From: Lysobacter alkalisoli
Lineage (GTDB): Bacteria > Pseudomonadota > Gammaproteobacteria > Xanthomonadales > Xanthomonadaceae
Direction: 5' to 3'
DNA: 64,000 bases
Assembly (NCBI RefSeq): GCF_006547045.1
Contig: NZ_CP041242.1
Coordinates: forward strand, 1,312,001 to 1,376,000
Part shown: positions 48,234 to 56,006 of the stretch, in pieces
Layout of the letters: each line of letters begins with the position of its first letter
Numbering within the stretch: the first letter of the stretch is position 1
The notes under the pieces: generated by a model
What the model was told of the DNA's origin: nothing
Database searches by the model: none
What the model saw: only the letters and a program-made list of their open reading frames with translations
Program-made: the position numbers and the translations under genes

Positions 48234-48857
48234 CTCTCCCGCGTCATGCAATTGCCCCATGATGACCAAATAGTGATTGGCTATGAGATCGAAGCCGAAT
48301 GCGAAGTCCAGGACGGCAAAGTTGCACGGCTTGCCGAAGACAGCTTGGAAAAGCGCATCCATGCTGTTTCCGTGCGTATCGAAGCTCGCAACCCGATACG
48401 TGAAGTAGAGATAGCTCAGCTTGTCACCATGATCGTTCGCGGCTTGGGCGAGCATGCTATTTACGTCTTTCGGGCGAGGCAGCGCGGCCCAGTCAGGGTC
48501 AGCCGCCTCCAAGCTTTTCTTTCTTGGAATTATTGGCTCATTCCAGAATTTTCCGTACTCTCGCTTGAAGGCGTTTATTTTTTCTTCGAAGCGGGTAGCT
48601 CGCTTGGCTGGGTCATCAAAGATGTAGATGAGCCAGAAGAAGCCTTCGAGCAAAGACCTTCCCAAGATGTGCGAAATCTGACGCTCAGCCGCTGATGCGT
48701 TCTTGAGCATGTCATTTTCGCGAAGCGTCCCGGCTATCGAATAGAAGCGCAATGCTTCTTGTGCAAAATAGCTGATCTCACCCCGATCAGAAGGGATGGC
48801 TTCGAGTGTTGCAAGCTGCTGCTTCAGGAGTTCGAAATGATCTACTGAGTTGTCCAT
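48228..48857 (-). CDS. DUF5677-like soluble protein, cassette gene
   Basis: 209 residues from MDNSVDHFELLKQQ; two of the upstream in-frame codons lie in attC14. Alpha-helical: ISHILGRSLLEGFFWLIYIFDDPAKRATRFEE resembles the helical core of DUF5677 proteins, and YLYFTYRVASFDTHGNSMDALF follows. The longest but one cassette product here. Function unknown; stop in attC13. Confidence 0.7.
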   Translation of the reverse strand: MDNSVDHFELLKQQLATLEAIPSDRGEISYFAQEALRFYSIAGTLRENDMLKNASAAERQISHILGRSLLEGFFWLIYIFDDPAKRATRFEEKINAFKREYGKFWNEPIIPRKKSLEAADPDWAALPRPKDVNSMLAQAANDHGDKLSYLYFTYRVASFDTHGNSMDALFQAVFGKPCNFAVLDFAFGFDLIANHYLVIMGQLHDAGEI

Positions 48858-48860
48858 GAG

Positions 48861-48920
48861 ATCTAACACCTGAATTAAGCCGACCCGCGAAGCGGGTTCG
48901 GCTTGAATGAATTGTTAGAG
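48861..48920 (-). repeat. attC14, 60 bp, boxes ATCTAAC/GTTAGAG
   Basis: Stem GACCCGC/GCGGGTTC; inner GAATT/GAATG. GTTAGAGGTGGT is complementary to ACCACCTCTAAC beyond its gene. Confidence 0.96.
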
Positions 48921-48924
48921 GTGG

Positions 48925-49314
48925 TCACTTGATGCTACAGGTGCGAGATTGGGGGCTGCCCGGCTTGACGTAGCTGGCAGTGTTGCCGGTCTTGTCGCTG
49001 TGCAAAAGCAGCTTGTCGAATCCTGAGGAGGAGGTTAGCTCAATGGGAATGGCGTACCCATTTGCGTTGGCGAGCAGGGATACGGACTGTCCAGAGTGCT
49101 TGTGCAGGAACTCGACGTTGCCCTTGGCGCGAATGACTAGGCCGGTGCCATCTGCGTTGAACTGCAGCGAGTCCTTTGGACTGTTGTCGGGGTCCTCGCA
49201 GAGCACCCAAGTGCCGAAGAGCCAACCCGGCGCGGGCGCTGGGTTTTGGGCAGCCGCTGTCCCCAAAGTGGCCAGAAGTGACAGCAGTCCAACTATCAGC
49301 TTGCGAGAACTCAT
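48925..49314 (-). CDS. Secreted protein, cassette gene
   Basis: 129 residues from MSSRKLIVGLLSLLATLGTAAAQNP, a clear signal peptide. The mature part begins GWLFGTWVLCEDPDNSPKDSLQFNADGTG, like small lipocalin-type periplasmic proteins, and ends RTCSIK, allowing one disulfide. Function unknown. Confidence 0.75.
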   Translation of the reverse strand: MSSRKLIVGLLSLLATLGTAAAQNPAPAPGWLFGTWVLCEDPDNSPKDSLQFNADGTGLVIRAKGNVEFLHKHSGQSVSLLANANGYAIPIELTSSSGFDKLLLHSDKTGNTASYVKPGSPQSRTCSIK

Positions 49315-49320
49315 AACCAC

Positions 49321-49380
49321 CTCTAACACCTGAGTTAAGCCGGGCCGCGAAGCGGCCTCGGCTTGAACGAACTGTTAGGT
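49321..49380 (-). repeat. attC15, 60 bp, box CTCTAAC
   Basis: Stem GGGCCGC/GCGGCCTC, the only one of this variant in the window; inner GAGTT/GAACG. Confidence 0.96.
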
Positions 49381-49941
49381 TGCATTGCCGGGGCGTGCGC
49401 CATGTTGCTCTAACAGCTCGATCTTGTCGCCATCCTCGCGTGATACCGCAATGTCCAAAGCAGTTTGCCCGGAGTTGTTTCTGGCGTTCACGTCAGCCCC
49501 CAGCTCCAACAGCTTTTCCATGACCTCGATAAGTTCAGGGTGTTCGGTTGCCGCATGCAATGGAGTGCTGCCACTCGAATCGCGTGATTCTAGGTCGGCA
49601 CCCTTAGCGACAAGTATCTCAACCATTTCCGGGTAGGCCGCCAAGTGAAGTGGCGTGGTGCCGCTATCGTTCTTGGCGTTGACGTTGGCTCCATTGGCGA
49701 TGAGAAGTCTAGCCATATCAAAATAGTGCTCTCCCACCACGCCATGTAGAGGGGTGAAGCCATACTCATCGGTAGCGTTTACGGAAGTAGGATGCTGCTT
49801 TAGTATGGCATCGACTTTCGAGAAATCTCCGAACACTGCCGCGTCGTATATTTCAGGTGCTTCCATGGATATCTCCGCGCCATGAGCGGCGCACGTTAGC
49901 GAAGTTAAGAGCAAAGTAACGATTGCGACGAACTTGATCAT
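49375..49941 (-). CDS. Secreted ankyrin-repeat protein, cassette gene
   Basis: 188 residues with a signal peptide (LLLTSLTCAAHGAE) and about four ankyrin repeats recognisable by GFTPLHGVV, GTTPLHLAA, GSTPLHAAT and GQTALDIAV. Protein-protein interaction in the periplasm is likely; the partner is unknown. Stop in attC15. Confidence 0.9.
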   Translation of the reverse strand: MIKFVAIVTLLLTSLTCAAHGAEISMEAPEIYDAAVFGDFSKVDAILKQHPTSVNATDEYGFTPLHGVVGEHYFDMARLLIANGANVNAKNDSGTTPLHLAAYPEMVEILVAKGADLESRDSSGSTPLHAATEHPELIEVMEKLLELGADVNARNNSGQTALDIAVSREDGDKIELLEQHGARPGNAT

Positions 49942-49944
49942 GCA

Positions 49945-50004
49945 GCCTAACGATTGAGTTAAGCCGAGCCGCGAAGCGGCTTCGGCTTGAACGATTTGTT
50001 ATGC
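49945..50004 (-). repeat. attC16, 60 bp, box GTTATGC
   Basis: Stem GAGCCGC/GCGGCTTC; inner ATTGAGTT with GAACGATTTG. Same variant as attC38, both attached to gene-less family 1. Confidence 0.96.
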
Positions 50005-50333
50005 GCCTTGGGCAATGAGCGAAGTCGCCACCGCCCCCGACGCGACCATGATCGGGAGCCTACCATCACTGTCCCGAAGGCCGGTAACAGATCGAGGCCA
50101 GCGCTTGACCAACCGAAGCCCGGGCGCCGCCGACCCGAGAGCCGGCAAACTAACCGCGACAGCGAACCGCGCCGCAGGTCCGGTAGCCGACCAACTCTGT
50201 GCCTCAGCGGCGCGAGAACCGCCGGCGGTGCAACGCGAACCCGCCAGAAGCGGGCTGTGCGAAGCGTCAGTGACGGTGGGAACGGGCGAGGTGGTGCGGA
50301 AGTAGCAGCGCCACTTTGAAACCGCTAACCCAC
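50005..50333 (-). other. Gene-less cassette, family 1, copy a
   Basis: 329 bp, GC-rich, no convincing ORF on either strand. Copy b at 59912-60239 shares long stretches (ACTGTCCCGAAGGCCGGTA; CGAGGCCAGCGCTTGACC; CCGCCGGCGGTGCAACGCG) with scattered substitutions and small indels. A non-coding role or small RNA is possible. Confidence 0.7.
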
Positions 50334-50393
50334 GCATAACGCTTGAATTAAGCCGAGCCGCGAAGCGGCTTCGGCTTGAATGAATTGTTAGCG
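50334..50393 (-). repeat. attC17, 60 bp, boxes GCATAAC/GTTAGCG
   Basis: Stem GAGCCGC/GCGGCTTC; inner GAATT/GAATG. Confidence 0.96.
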
Positions 50394-50777
50394 CCCGGCA
50401 ACAGAAACACCAAGCGCTCGCATGATGGGGCCAGTGACAAGTGCCCCAACGATTGAACACGGAGTACCCCAAAGAATCACTGCGACATAGATCATTGACG
50501 CCCCACCGCCAGTATATGGGCGAACACAATCAGTGTAGTAGGCCAGAAGGAGCCAGGGCACAACAAGAAGACAGGCACCTAGGGCCCTCAACGGGTTGGC
50601 TGTTGCCAGCGAGATAATCGCGGGCAGCAAGGGGATGAGCAGGAAGATGCCGAGGGCAGCCAAGAAAGACGAGAAGTCATGGCTGTAACAGGCAAAGCTA
50701 TTGAACGCCTGAATGGCGATAACCGCAGCAATGGCGGCGCTTCCCGAAAGAATGGCTCGGCTACGACTGACTACCAT
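50388..50777 (-). CDS. Small membrane protein, cassette gene
   Basis: 129 residues with four hydrophobic segments (AILSGSAAIAAVIAIQAFNSF; FLAALGIFLLIPLLPAIISLA; ALGACLLVVPWLLLAYY; MIYVAVILWGTPCSIVGAL) and three Cys. Stop in attC17. Family not recognised. Confidence 0.74.
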   Translation of the reverse strand: MVVSRSRAILSGSAAIAAVIAIQAFNSFACYSHDFSSFLAALGIFLLIPLLPAIISLATANPLRALGACLLVVPWLLLAYYTDCVRPYTGGGASMIYVAVILWGTPCSIVGALVTGPIMRALGVSVAGR

Positions 50778-50781
50778 AGGG

Positions 50782-50841
50782 CGCTAACACCTGAATTAAG
50801 CCGAGTTGCGAAGCAACTTCGGCTTGAATGAATTGTTAGGC
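50782..50841 (-). repeat. attC18, 60 bp, box CGCTAAC
   Basis: Stem GAGTTGC/GCAACTTC; inner GAATT/GAATG. Confidence 0.96.
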
Positions 50842-50865
50842 CGCGTCGCCACGGCTGTTGTCCGA

Positions 50866-51147
50866 CTAGCCCTCATGAACTGCAAGGAAGTCGGAGGCAC
50901 TAAGACCGTACTCATGCTCGGCCTGCATAAACGCTGCGTCCAAGTCCTCATGCCATGTGTCACCACAGAACTCTCCGGCCCGAGTGTACCGATACATCAT
51001 GCAGTGCTCACTACCTGGCTCAGGTTCAATCTCGACGCGGTCGGGCAGCGGCATTGAATCTCCTCTCACCGTTTCCTCGCCAGAGATGTGCCCGATGGTA
51101 TGTATATCGGGACGCCTGAACTCTCGAGGTCGTGCGACGTACTTCAT
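50866..51147 (-). CDS. Small soluble protein, cassette gene
   Basis: 93 residues, acidic, no signal. MKYVARPREFRRPDI then GSEHCMMYRYTRAGEFCGDTWHEDLDAAFMQAEHEYGL; the ending resembles small cassette proteins with an acidic helix. I do not recognise the family. Confidence 0.72.
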   Translation of the reverse strand: MKYVARPREFRRPDIHTIGHISGEETVRGDSMPLPDRVEIEPEPGSEHCMMYRYTRAGEFCGDTWHEDLDAAFMQAEHEYGLSASDFLAVHEG

Positions 51148-51151
51148 AGCG

Positions 51152-51211
51152 GCCTAACGCCTGAATTAAGCCGCGCCGCGAAGCGGCGTCGGCTTGAATG
51201 AATTGTTAGGC
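51152..51211 (-). repeat. attC19, 60 bp
   Basis: Stem GCGCCGC/GCGGCGTC; inner GAATT/GAATG. Confidence 0.97.
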
Positions 51212-51538
51212 CTACGGTACCGCAACTGCAGTGCCCGTACCTGTGTCGATCTGCCAGGTGGCCACCGTAGCTCCATCAATCCTGTAGGTAACGACGAACA
51301 TGTGAGTTGTATCTAGGGTGCCGGGCGCCACTGGTCGCTTGACCGACCAAGAGCGCTCTTTTGTGTCGTGCCACCAGCTGTCAGGACTATCAACAGCCCG
51401 AAAAGTCTCCTGCTGGGTGTCAAGGACCACTTGAATGGCAATGGAGGGAGAAAGTTCTGGCGAATCGAGTGCTGAAGCTGGGAGCGCCGAGATGGTAAGA
51501 AGACAGACTGACGAGATGAGGCTCAATGATTGGCGCAC
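51212..51538 (-). CDS. Small secreted protein, cassette gene
   Basis: 108 residues. Starts at a GTG with GGAGAG six bases upstream. Signal peptide SLISSVCLLTISALPASALD; mature part of about 85 residues with a WWHDTKERSWSV segment and beta-rich C terminus (MFVVTYRIDGATVATWQID). Stop directly beside attC19. Confidence 0.72.
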   Translation of the reverse strand: MRQSLSLISSVCLLTISALPASALDSPELSPSIAIQVVLDTQQETFRAVDSPDSWWHDTKERSWSVKRPVAPGTLDTTHMFVVTYRIDGATVATWQIDTGTGTAVAVP

Positions 51539-51556
51539 GATGAACTCTCCACGTAG

Positions 51557-51616
51557 GCCTAACGCCTGAATTAAGCCGCGCCGCGAAGCGGCGTCGGCTT
51601 GAATGAATTGTTAGGG
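51557..51616 (-). repeat. attC20, 60 bp, box GTTAGGG
   Basis: Stem GCGCCGC/GCGGCGTC. GTTAGGGCGCAG pairs with CTGCGCCCTAAC across its cassette. Confidence 0.96.
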
Positions 51617-51993
51617 CGCAGCCGGTCGAGCACGAAAACAACCAATGGCAGCGCCAAGAAGAGAACTATGAGGTCTAGCGACAAAGCTACTTGGGTAAAT
51701 GGAAGTTGGCCAGAAAACTGTATGTGATATGCGTCAAAGGCAGCGGCAATCAACGAAATGGCCGCACCAGCCAACACAGATCGCCGCCGAAAGAGAAGCT
51801 TGACCGGAGCAGAAAAAATGATTCCTGCGAGAAGCCCGCACAAGATAGCCCCCAACAGAACGCCAGTCAGGCGAAAGGGTCGAGCCGAGAACATGTCAGG
51901 CACCCACTGAACCCATACCGCGAGTTCACTATGCGCGTACCAGTAGCCAAGAAGTATGGGCAAGAAGAGAAGAATCTGTGCTGCCAAACGCAT
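51571..51993 (-). CDS. Small membrane protein ending in attC, cassette gene
   Basis: 140 residues with four hydrophobic segments (ILLFLPILLGYWYA; LTGVLLGAILCGLLAGIIFSA; VLAGAAISLIAAAFDAYHI; LDLIVLFLALPLVVFVL). GGGGGAG lies just before the ATG. The tail RPNNSFKPTPLRGAA is attC-encoded. Confidence 0.74.
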   Translation of the reverse strand: MRLAAQILLFLPILLGYWYAHSELAVWVQWVPDMFSARPFRLTGVLLGAILCGLLAGIIFSAPVKLLFRRRSVLAGAAISLIAAAFDAYHIQFSGQLPFTQVALSLDLIVLFLALPLVVFVLDRLRPNNSFKPTPLRGAA

Positions 51994-52008
51994 AAGACTC
52001 CCCCTGCG

Positions 52009-52125
52009 CCCTAACGCCTGAGTTAAGCCGACCCGCCCCGGGCCGGTTCCGAAGCCGATGTTAACGCGGAACTACCCGAGTGCAAGGTAATCCGAAGCGG
52101 GTTCGGCTTGAACGAATTGTTAGGC
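52009..52125 (-). repeat. attC21, 117 bp long class, box CCCTAAC
   Basis: Long arm with GCGGAACTACCCGAGTGCAAGG, a variant of the usual ACCACCCGGG. Confidence 0.96.
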
Positions 52126-52422
52126 GGCGCCTGCCTCTGCGGTACGGTGCAGTTTGAGAAGAAGTCGCCGCTCTTTTGCGGAGCGGTCAAAGATGGCCTC
52201 TCCAGCTAGCGCACTGCCTATGGCTGTAGCTAAAAATGGATGAGCGATGCCGAATACGAATGGAAGTGATGGGCTTGAGCTGCTTTCAGTCAACGTAATG
52301 GAATACACAACGAGAGATAGCCCTGCTACAAGTTGAATCCATCTGGCGTAACGCCAGAAGCTGAGCCCACGCTCAACTCGTTGGATGATTGTGGTCTCGG
52401 AATCGTTCAGTTTTGGTTGCAT
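52120..52422 (-). CDS. Small membrane protein, cassette gene
   Basis: 100 residues: a charged N terminus (MQPKLNDSETTIIQRVERGL), two hydrophobic segments (WIQLVAGLSLVVYSITL; LPFVFGIAHPFLATAIGSALAG) and a basic tail (RSAKERRLLLKLHRT). Stop in attC21. Confidence 0.73.
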   Translation of the reverse strand: MQPKLNDSETTIIQRVERGLSFWRYARWIQLVAGLSLVVYSITLTESSSSPSLPFVFGIAHPFLATAIGSALAGEAIFDRSAKERRLLLKLHRTAEAGAA

Positions 52423-52439
52423 GTGTGATCCCCAACGCC

Positions 52440-52499
52440 GCCTAACGCCTGAATTAAGCCGTGCCGCGAAGCGGCATCGGCTTGAATGAATTGTTAGGC
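52440..52499 (-). repeat. attC22, 60 bp
   Basis: Stem GTGCCGC/GCGGCATC; inner GAATT/GAATG. Confidence 0.97.
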
Positions 52500-52503
52500 G
52501 GCA

Positions 52504-52881
52504 CTACCACGCGACACCACGAGCCGCCTCAACGCGGGACCAGATGCTTGGTGTGCTACTGGCCCAAACACCGCCAAGCATATGACGGAACGCCGGATCG
52601 CGACGAGCTTGAAGCTCAATGCGCTCAATGAACTCGGGACCAGAAGCATCTATGAGATCCTCAAGCGGTCCAGCTGCGAGTGCGCCAATGACTGATTCTG
52701 GCGGGTTGCGTGACAGGATCTCTAGGATTGCAGCCCAGCAATCCTCGGCGCTCGCCGAGTCTCCAGGAAGCATAAAATGCTCTGCCGCCCAGAAAAGTGG
52801 GTGACCCTCAAGGGAACGACCGCTGTCCTGCTGGAGAGCGATGTATGAAGTTGCCCAGTCTTTGATGGCCTGCGAGTCCAC
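52504..52881 (-). CDS. DUF6869-like protein, cassette gene
   Basis: 125 residues from a GTG (MDSQAIKDWATSYIALQ). HPLFWAAEHFMLPGD, AGPLEDLIDASGPEFIERIELQARRDPAF and MLGGVW are the recurring motifs of this helical family, common in cassettes and near immunity-type genes. Function unknown. Confidence 0.75.
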   Translation of the reverse strand: MDSQAIKDWATSYIALQQDSGRSLEGHPLFWAAEHFMLPGDSASAEDCWAAILEILSRNPPESVIGALAAGPLEDLIDASGPEFIERIELQARRDPAFRHMLGGVWASSTPSIWSRVEAARGVAW

Positions 52882-52890
52882 GTCTGTGCC

Positions 52891-53004
52891 GCCTAACGCC
52901 AGAGTTAAGCCGACCCGTGGCGGGATGGCGACTGGGTGCTAGCGTAGCGGAAAAGCACCCAGGTGGTGGCCCGATACGGGTTCGGCTTGAACGAATTGTT
53001 AGGC
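52891..53004 (-). repeat. attC23, 114 bp class
   Basis: Same class as attC6: GGGTGCT/AGCACCC arm (GACTGGGTGCTAGCGTAGCGG). Confidence 0.95.
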
Positions 53005-53020
53005 CCCAACTGGAAGCCAT

Positions 53021-53398
53021 TCAAGAGCCACACCTAAGAGAGCCATCCACGGCAGTGGGACCAATTTTGAGCTGAGCCAGACCGTTCCGGCCAATGAGAG
53101 TGAAAGACGGGGGCAATGAGTCGTCGCCAGGGTTACGAAACTCTAGATGGACCGTCGCTGTCTTTTGACTGAAATGTTCCAGCGAGTAGTTCTCAGACGA
53201 CAGCGTGATTCGCTTGCCGGAGCCATTCACCGTGGAGCTAAAGACGATCATTGGATTGATGTCATCGTAGCCAATGAACTCCAACTCGTAGTATTCCGGA
53301 TCCTGCCCGCTATCAAAGAAGCACGCGGTCTGGGAAGCAGAGGCGGGCTGGCCAGCCAAGGCTAGAAGGGTGATAACGGGAGTGGTCCATTTCTTCAT
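53021..53398 (-). CDS. Secreted protein, cassette gene
   Basis: 125 residues from MKKWTTPVITLLALAGQPASASQTAC. The mature domain is beta-rich (YYELEFIGYDDINPMIVFSS; ATVHLEFRNPGDDSL) with two Cys (TACFFD, ending LRCGS). The frame extends upstream through attC24 but the signal peptide marks the start. Confidence 0.75.
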   Translation of the reverse strand: MKKWTTPVITLLALAGQPASASQTACFFDSGQDPEYYELEFIGYDDINPMIVFSSTVNGSGKRITLSSENYSLEHFSQKTATVHLEFRNPGDDSLPPSFTLIGRNGLAQLKIGPTAVDGSLRCGS

Positions 53399-53404
53399 GA
53401 TGGG

Positions 53405-53516
53405 GCCTAACGCCAGAGTTAAGCCGACTACCGTAGCGGAGGCAACTACATGGCATGCTCTACCTGCCATGTGGTTGGTGTAGCGAAGGTAGTTCGGCTT
53501 GAACGAATTGTTAGGC
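53405..53516 (-). repeat. attC24, 112 bp class
   Basis: Arm CTACCGTAGCGGAGGCAAC with inner ACATGGCA/TGCCATGT hairpin. Shared with attC36 and the decayed site at 42124. Confidence 0.95.
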
Positions 53517-53696
53517 GCAAATCAGGATTGTTTGACGCCTTGCCACTAGCCCAGACCTTATGGCCTTGGGCCGGATACGCCGAGAATACCGTGTCCTTGA
53601 CTGGAATTGCACATAGCCAGGTTCAAAGGTCCTACTCAGCAGAATGACTGCCTGGGCGTGACTTCTGCGCACCGTATCTGAATTGCACCGACAAGG
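53517..53696 (-). other. Long untranslated 3' part of a cassette
   Basis: 180 bp between attC24 and the gene's stop, with no ORF. About 90 bp (53528-53617) match the gene-less cassette at 58990-59080, including GTTTGACGCCTTGCC, ATGGCCTTG and CGCCGAGAATA. Confidence 0.65.
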
Positions 53697-53939
53697 TTAC
53701 CAACGCTTGACTTTGATGCGAGCAGAAAGCCATGGCGCAAGGAGAAAAGCCAAAACGTAGATTGGAACAAGTAGGTAGGGGCTATCAATCAGATCAAACG
53801 CAGATATTGGCAGGATGGCTATGCCGTCCGCGGACCCCAAGGCAATCAATAGGCTCACCACAGCCCCAATAACGATCGTTACGACGAGAGCATAACCGGC
53901 GCGTTGCAAATGAGTCATGGGTGGCGGAGATGTTGTCAT
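53697..53939 (-). CDS. Small two-helix membrane protein, cassette gene
   Basis: 80 residues: YALVVTIVIGAVVSLLIALG and YLLVPIYVLAFLLAPWL, short polar ends, basic C terminus (RIKVKRW). Family not recognised. Confidence 0.72.
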   Translation of the reverse strand: MTTSPPPMTHLQRAGYALVVTIVIGAVVSLLIALGSADGIAILPISAFDLIDSPYLLVPIYVLAFLLAPWLSARIKVKRW

Positions 53940-53943
53940 TGGC

Positions 53944-54003
53944 GCCTAACGCCTGAATTAAGCCGAGCCGCGAAGCGGCTTCGGCTTGAATGAATTGTTA
54001 GGC
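53944..54003 (-). repeat. attC25, 60 bp
   Basis: Stem GAGCCGC/GCGGCTTC; inner GAATT/GAATG. Confidence 0.97.
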
Positions 54004-54624
54004 ATCGCACAGAGGGCGCAGCAAGGCTATAGCTTCTGCATACTTGTCTGATACGAGGCCTGCGTCTGGATGGTGGCGGAACCCAGAATGATCACGACTT
54101 GCAGCCTCAAGGGCGAGCCTGGCATGGGTGCGAGCGTCCACTAGGTTTGCTTGGGACGCGAGAATGAGCGCCTTTGTTGCATGAAACACAAAGTGATCCA
54201 TGGCGAACATGAGGCGCGCCTCGGCTTGTGGCGAGAGTAGCGCCATTGCTTGCTCGTAGCGATGAGTACTGCCCGATAGGGCGATTTGATACGGCAGATC
54301 TAAGTACGCACCGGTGCGCAGGTTTGGAAACTCCTCCTCGCGTTTGAGAGCGGCCTCATAGGATGTGAACGCATCCTCTGTGTGGCCGATAGCTAGGTAC
54401 GCTCTTGCACGATCGACGTGAGCTTGGGCATGGTCAAAGTCGTCGCCAAGCTCAAAGTACCGATCCAACAGCTCTAGGGCTACGTGCGGATGGGTTTGTG
54501 TGAGGTGGCCGGATTGAATCCGAAGATACTGGCTTTTGCGACGAACACGTCGCAGCTTCTCTTCAAAGGCAGAAGCGATGCTGGAATCCCAGCTCGTGTT
54601 TCGAAACCAGCGATCATCTGTCAT
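53998..54624 (-). CDS. TPR-like helical protein, cassette gene
   Basis: 208 residues from MTDDRWFRNTSWDSS; the frame upstream is attC26. Helical repeats fit TPR motifs (LELLDRYFELGDDFDHAQAHVDRARAYLAIGHTEDAFTSYEAAL). A basic N-terminal stretch (KLRRVRRKSQYLRI) precedes them. Probably a protein-interaction scaffold. Stop in attC25. Confidence 0.75.
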   Translation of the reverse strand: MTDDRWFRNTSWDSSIASAFEEKLRRVRRKSQYLRIQSGHLTQTHPHVALELLDRYFELGDDFDHAQAHVDRARAYLAIGHTEDAFTSYEAALKREEEFPNLRTGAYLDLPYQIALSGSTHRYEQAMALLSPQAEARLMFAMDHFVFHATKALILASQANLVDARTHARLALEAASRDHSGFRHHPDAGLVSDKYAEAIALLRPLCDA

Positions 54625-54629
54625 GCGAT

Positions 54630-54746
54630 GTCTAACGCCTGAGTTAAGCCGACCCGCCATGAGCCGGTTCCGAAGCCGATGTTAACGCGAACCCACCCGC
54701 GTGCAAGCTGATACGAAGCGGGTTCGGCTTGAATGAATTGTTAGGT
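54630..54746 (-). repeat. attC26, 117 bp long class, boxes GTCTAAC/GTTAGGT
   Basis: Arm variant CCGCCATGAGCC. The inner pair is GAGTT with GAATG, a G-T mismatch that breaks the usual covariation. Confidence 0.95.
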
Positions 54747-54757
54747 TGCAGCCTGCC

Positions 54758-54997
54758 CTAGGTTGGTGGTTGGCTCTTGGATGAATCTCTTTGGCCGATG
54801 CCAAAGTGCAGGAATAACGGACGAAGAACGAAGATGCCAAGAGCAAACACAAGTGCTAGGCCAGTTCCGCGATCTACAAGTGACTGATGAGCGGGAAGTC
54901 GCAGCACAAGAAAATCGCGAAGTTGTGCTGCCACAAAGGCAATTAGAAGTCCCAGGCTAAGCCAGAACGCTACTGTTTTTGAAAGGAGCTTTCCCAT
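54758..54997 (-). CDS. Small two-helix membrane protein, cassette gene
   Basis: 79 residues: TVAFWLSLGLLIAFVAAQL and GLALVFALGIFVLRPLFLHF with a basic/polar C terminus (GQRDSSKSQPPT). GGAG lies near the ATG (GAAAGGAGCTTTCCCATG on the other strand is partly palindromic). Confidence 0.7.
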   Translation of the reverse strand: MGKLLSKTVAFWLSLGLLIAFVAAQLRDFLVLRLPAHQSLVDRGTGLALVFALGIFVLRPLFLHFGIGQRDSSKSQPPT

Positions 54998-55012
54998 GCC
55001 GGTGGCTCTGCA

Positions 55013-55128
55013 ACTTAATGCTAGAGTTAAGCCGACCCGCCCGGGCCGGTTCCGAAGCCGATGTTAACGCGGAACCACCCGGGTGCAAGGTCATCCGAAG
55101 CGGGTTCGGCTTGAACGAATTGTTAGGC
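55013..55128 (-). repeat. attC27, 116 bp, damaged recombination box
   Basis: The left box is ACTTAAT where YYYAAC is expected, so on the cassette strand it reads ATTAAGT instead of GTTRRRY; the cleaved G/C position is changed. The right box GTTAGGC is normal. Confidence 0.92.
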
Positions 55129-55162
55129 CGCGGGCCCGCTACCCAAAGTGAGAAAAGCATGC

Positions 55163-55390
55163 CTAGGCCTGAGGCACGACGCGGGCCGAGGCGCCGAGCT
55201 GCTGGAGCGACGCAGCCAGATCAGCAGCGACAGGAGGCGAAACCTTGATCCTCTGGGTCTCTCCATTGAGAAGTGCGTCCGTTATGCCTTTTGCCTCAGC
55301 CAGCCCGATACCCGCTACGGAATGCAACAGCTCTGTGCAAGATACTTTCCGGAACCCGAGATGCCAGCTTGTAATCTCAACGATCGCCAT
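55163..55390 (-). CDS. Ribosomal protein L7/L12 C-terminal-like domain protein, cassette gene
   Basis: 75 residues. FRKVSCTELLHSVAGIGLAEAKGITDALLNGE matches the helix-turn region of the L7/L12 C-terminal domain (V..I..V..ITGLGLKEAK), followed by a last beta strand (GASARVVPQA). It lacks the N-terminal dimerisation part, so it would not be a normal stalk protein. Confidence 0.8.
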   Translation of the reverse strand: MAIVEITSWHLGFRKVSCTELLHSVAGIGLAEAKGITDALLNGETQRIKVSPPVAADLAASLQQLGASARVVPQA

Positions 55391-55411
55391 AACTTGGTAG
55401 TGCTCTTAGCG

Positions 55412-55471
55412 GCCTAACGCCTGAATTAAGCCGACCCGCGAAGCGGGTTCGGCTTGAATGAATTGTTAGGC
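55412..55471 (-). repeat. attC28, 60 bp
   Basis: Stem GACCCGC/GCGGGTTC; inner GAATT/GAATG. Confidence 0.97.
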
Positions 55472-55477
55472 GCGCAG

Positions 55478-55942
55478 CTACTCACGCCAATCAATGGCCT
55501 CGTAGTAGAGGTCTCCGAAGCCACACTCAATCATGTTGCCGTAGATCTTCCAGACGTCTGACTCATAGTCCGCCAGGCTGTTGGGTTGGCGGCGGCGAGA
55601 CTCAGGAACCTCAATTGGCACCGAGACAACCTTTTGCTTTGCGTCATAGGGCAAGGCGTCCAGTCCAATTGGGAAGGTGACAGCTTTGAAGGTGGCAGCC
55701 TTTATCTGCTCTGATACCTTCTTTGTCCGGCGCTCCCGAAATAGGGTTGGCGCCTGAAAATGAAGCACAAAGCGCCATGACGGGAGATTGTTGATCTGGT
55801 CTGGCGGAAAGAGATAGTTGATACCGGTTTTTGCCACGCGCCCCTCAGTCTCAGATTTGCACGGATGTGAGTCTCCGGCCAAGGCCGAGCCTGAGCCGGA
55901 AAAGCCGATGATAAGTACCGCAGTTGCTAGCAAATGTCTCAT
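55478..55942 (-). CDS. Secreted protein, cassette gene
   Basis: 154 residues with signal peptide (LLATAVLIIGFSGSGSALAGD). The mature part has PCKSETEGRVAKTG and a late Cys (MIECGFGD). A basic RRRQPNS turn and a DVWKIYGNM helix follow. Family not recognised. Confidence 0.74.
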   Translation of the reverse strand: MRHLLATAVLIIGFSGSGSALAGDSHPCKSETEGRVAKTGINYLFPPDQINNLPSWRFVLHFQAPTLFRERRTKKVSEQIKAATFKAVTFPIGLDALPYDAKQKVVSVPIEVPESRRRQPNSLADYESDVWKIYGNMIECGFGDLYYEAIDWRE

Positions 55943-55946
55943 GCGC

Positions 55947-56006
55947 GCCTAACACCTGAATTAAGCCGAGCCGCGAAGCGGCTTCGGCTTGAATGAATTG
56001 TTAGGG
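55947..56006 (-). repeat. attC29, 60 bp, box GTTAGGG
   Basis: Stem GAGCCGC/GCGGCTTC. GTTAGGGCCC pairs with GGGCCCTAAC at the other cassette end. Confidence 0.96.
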
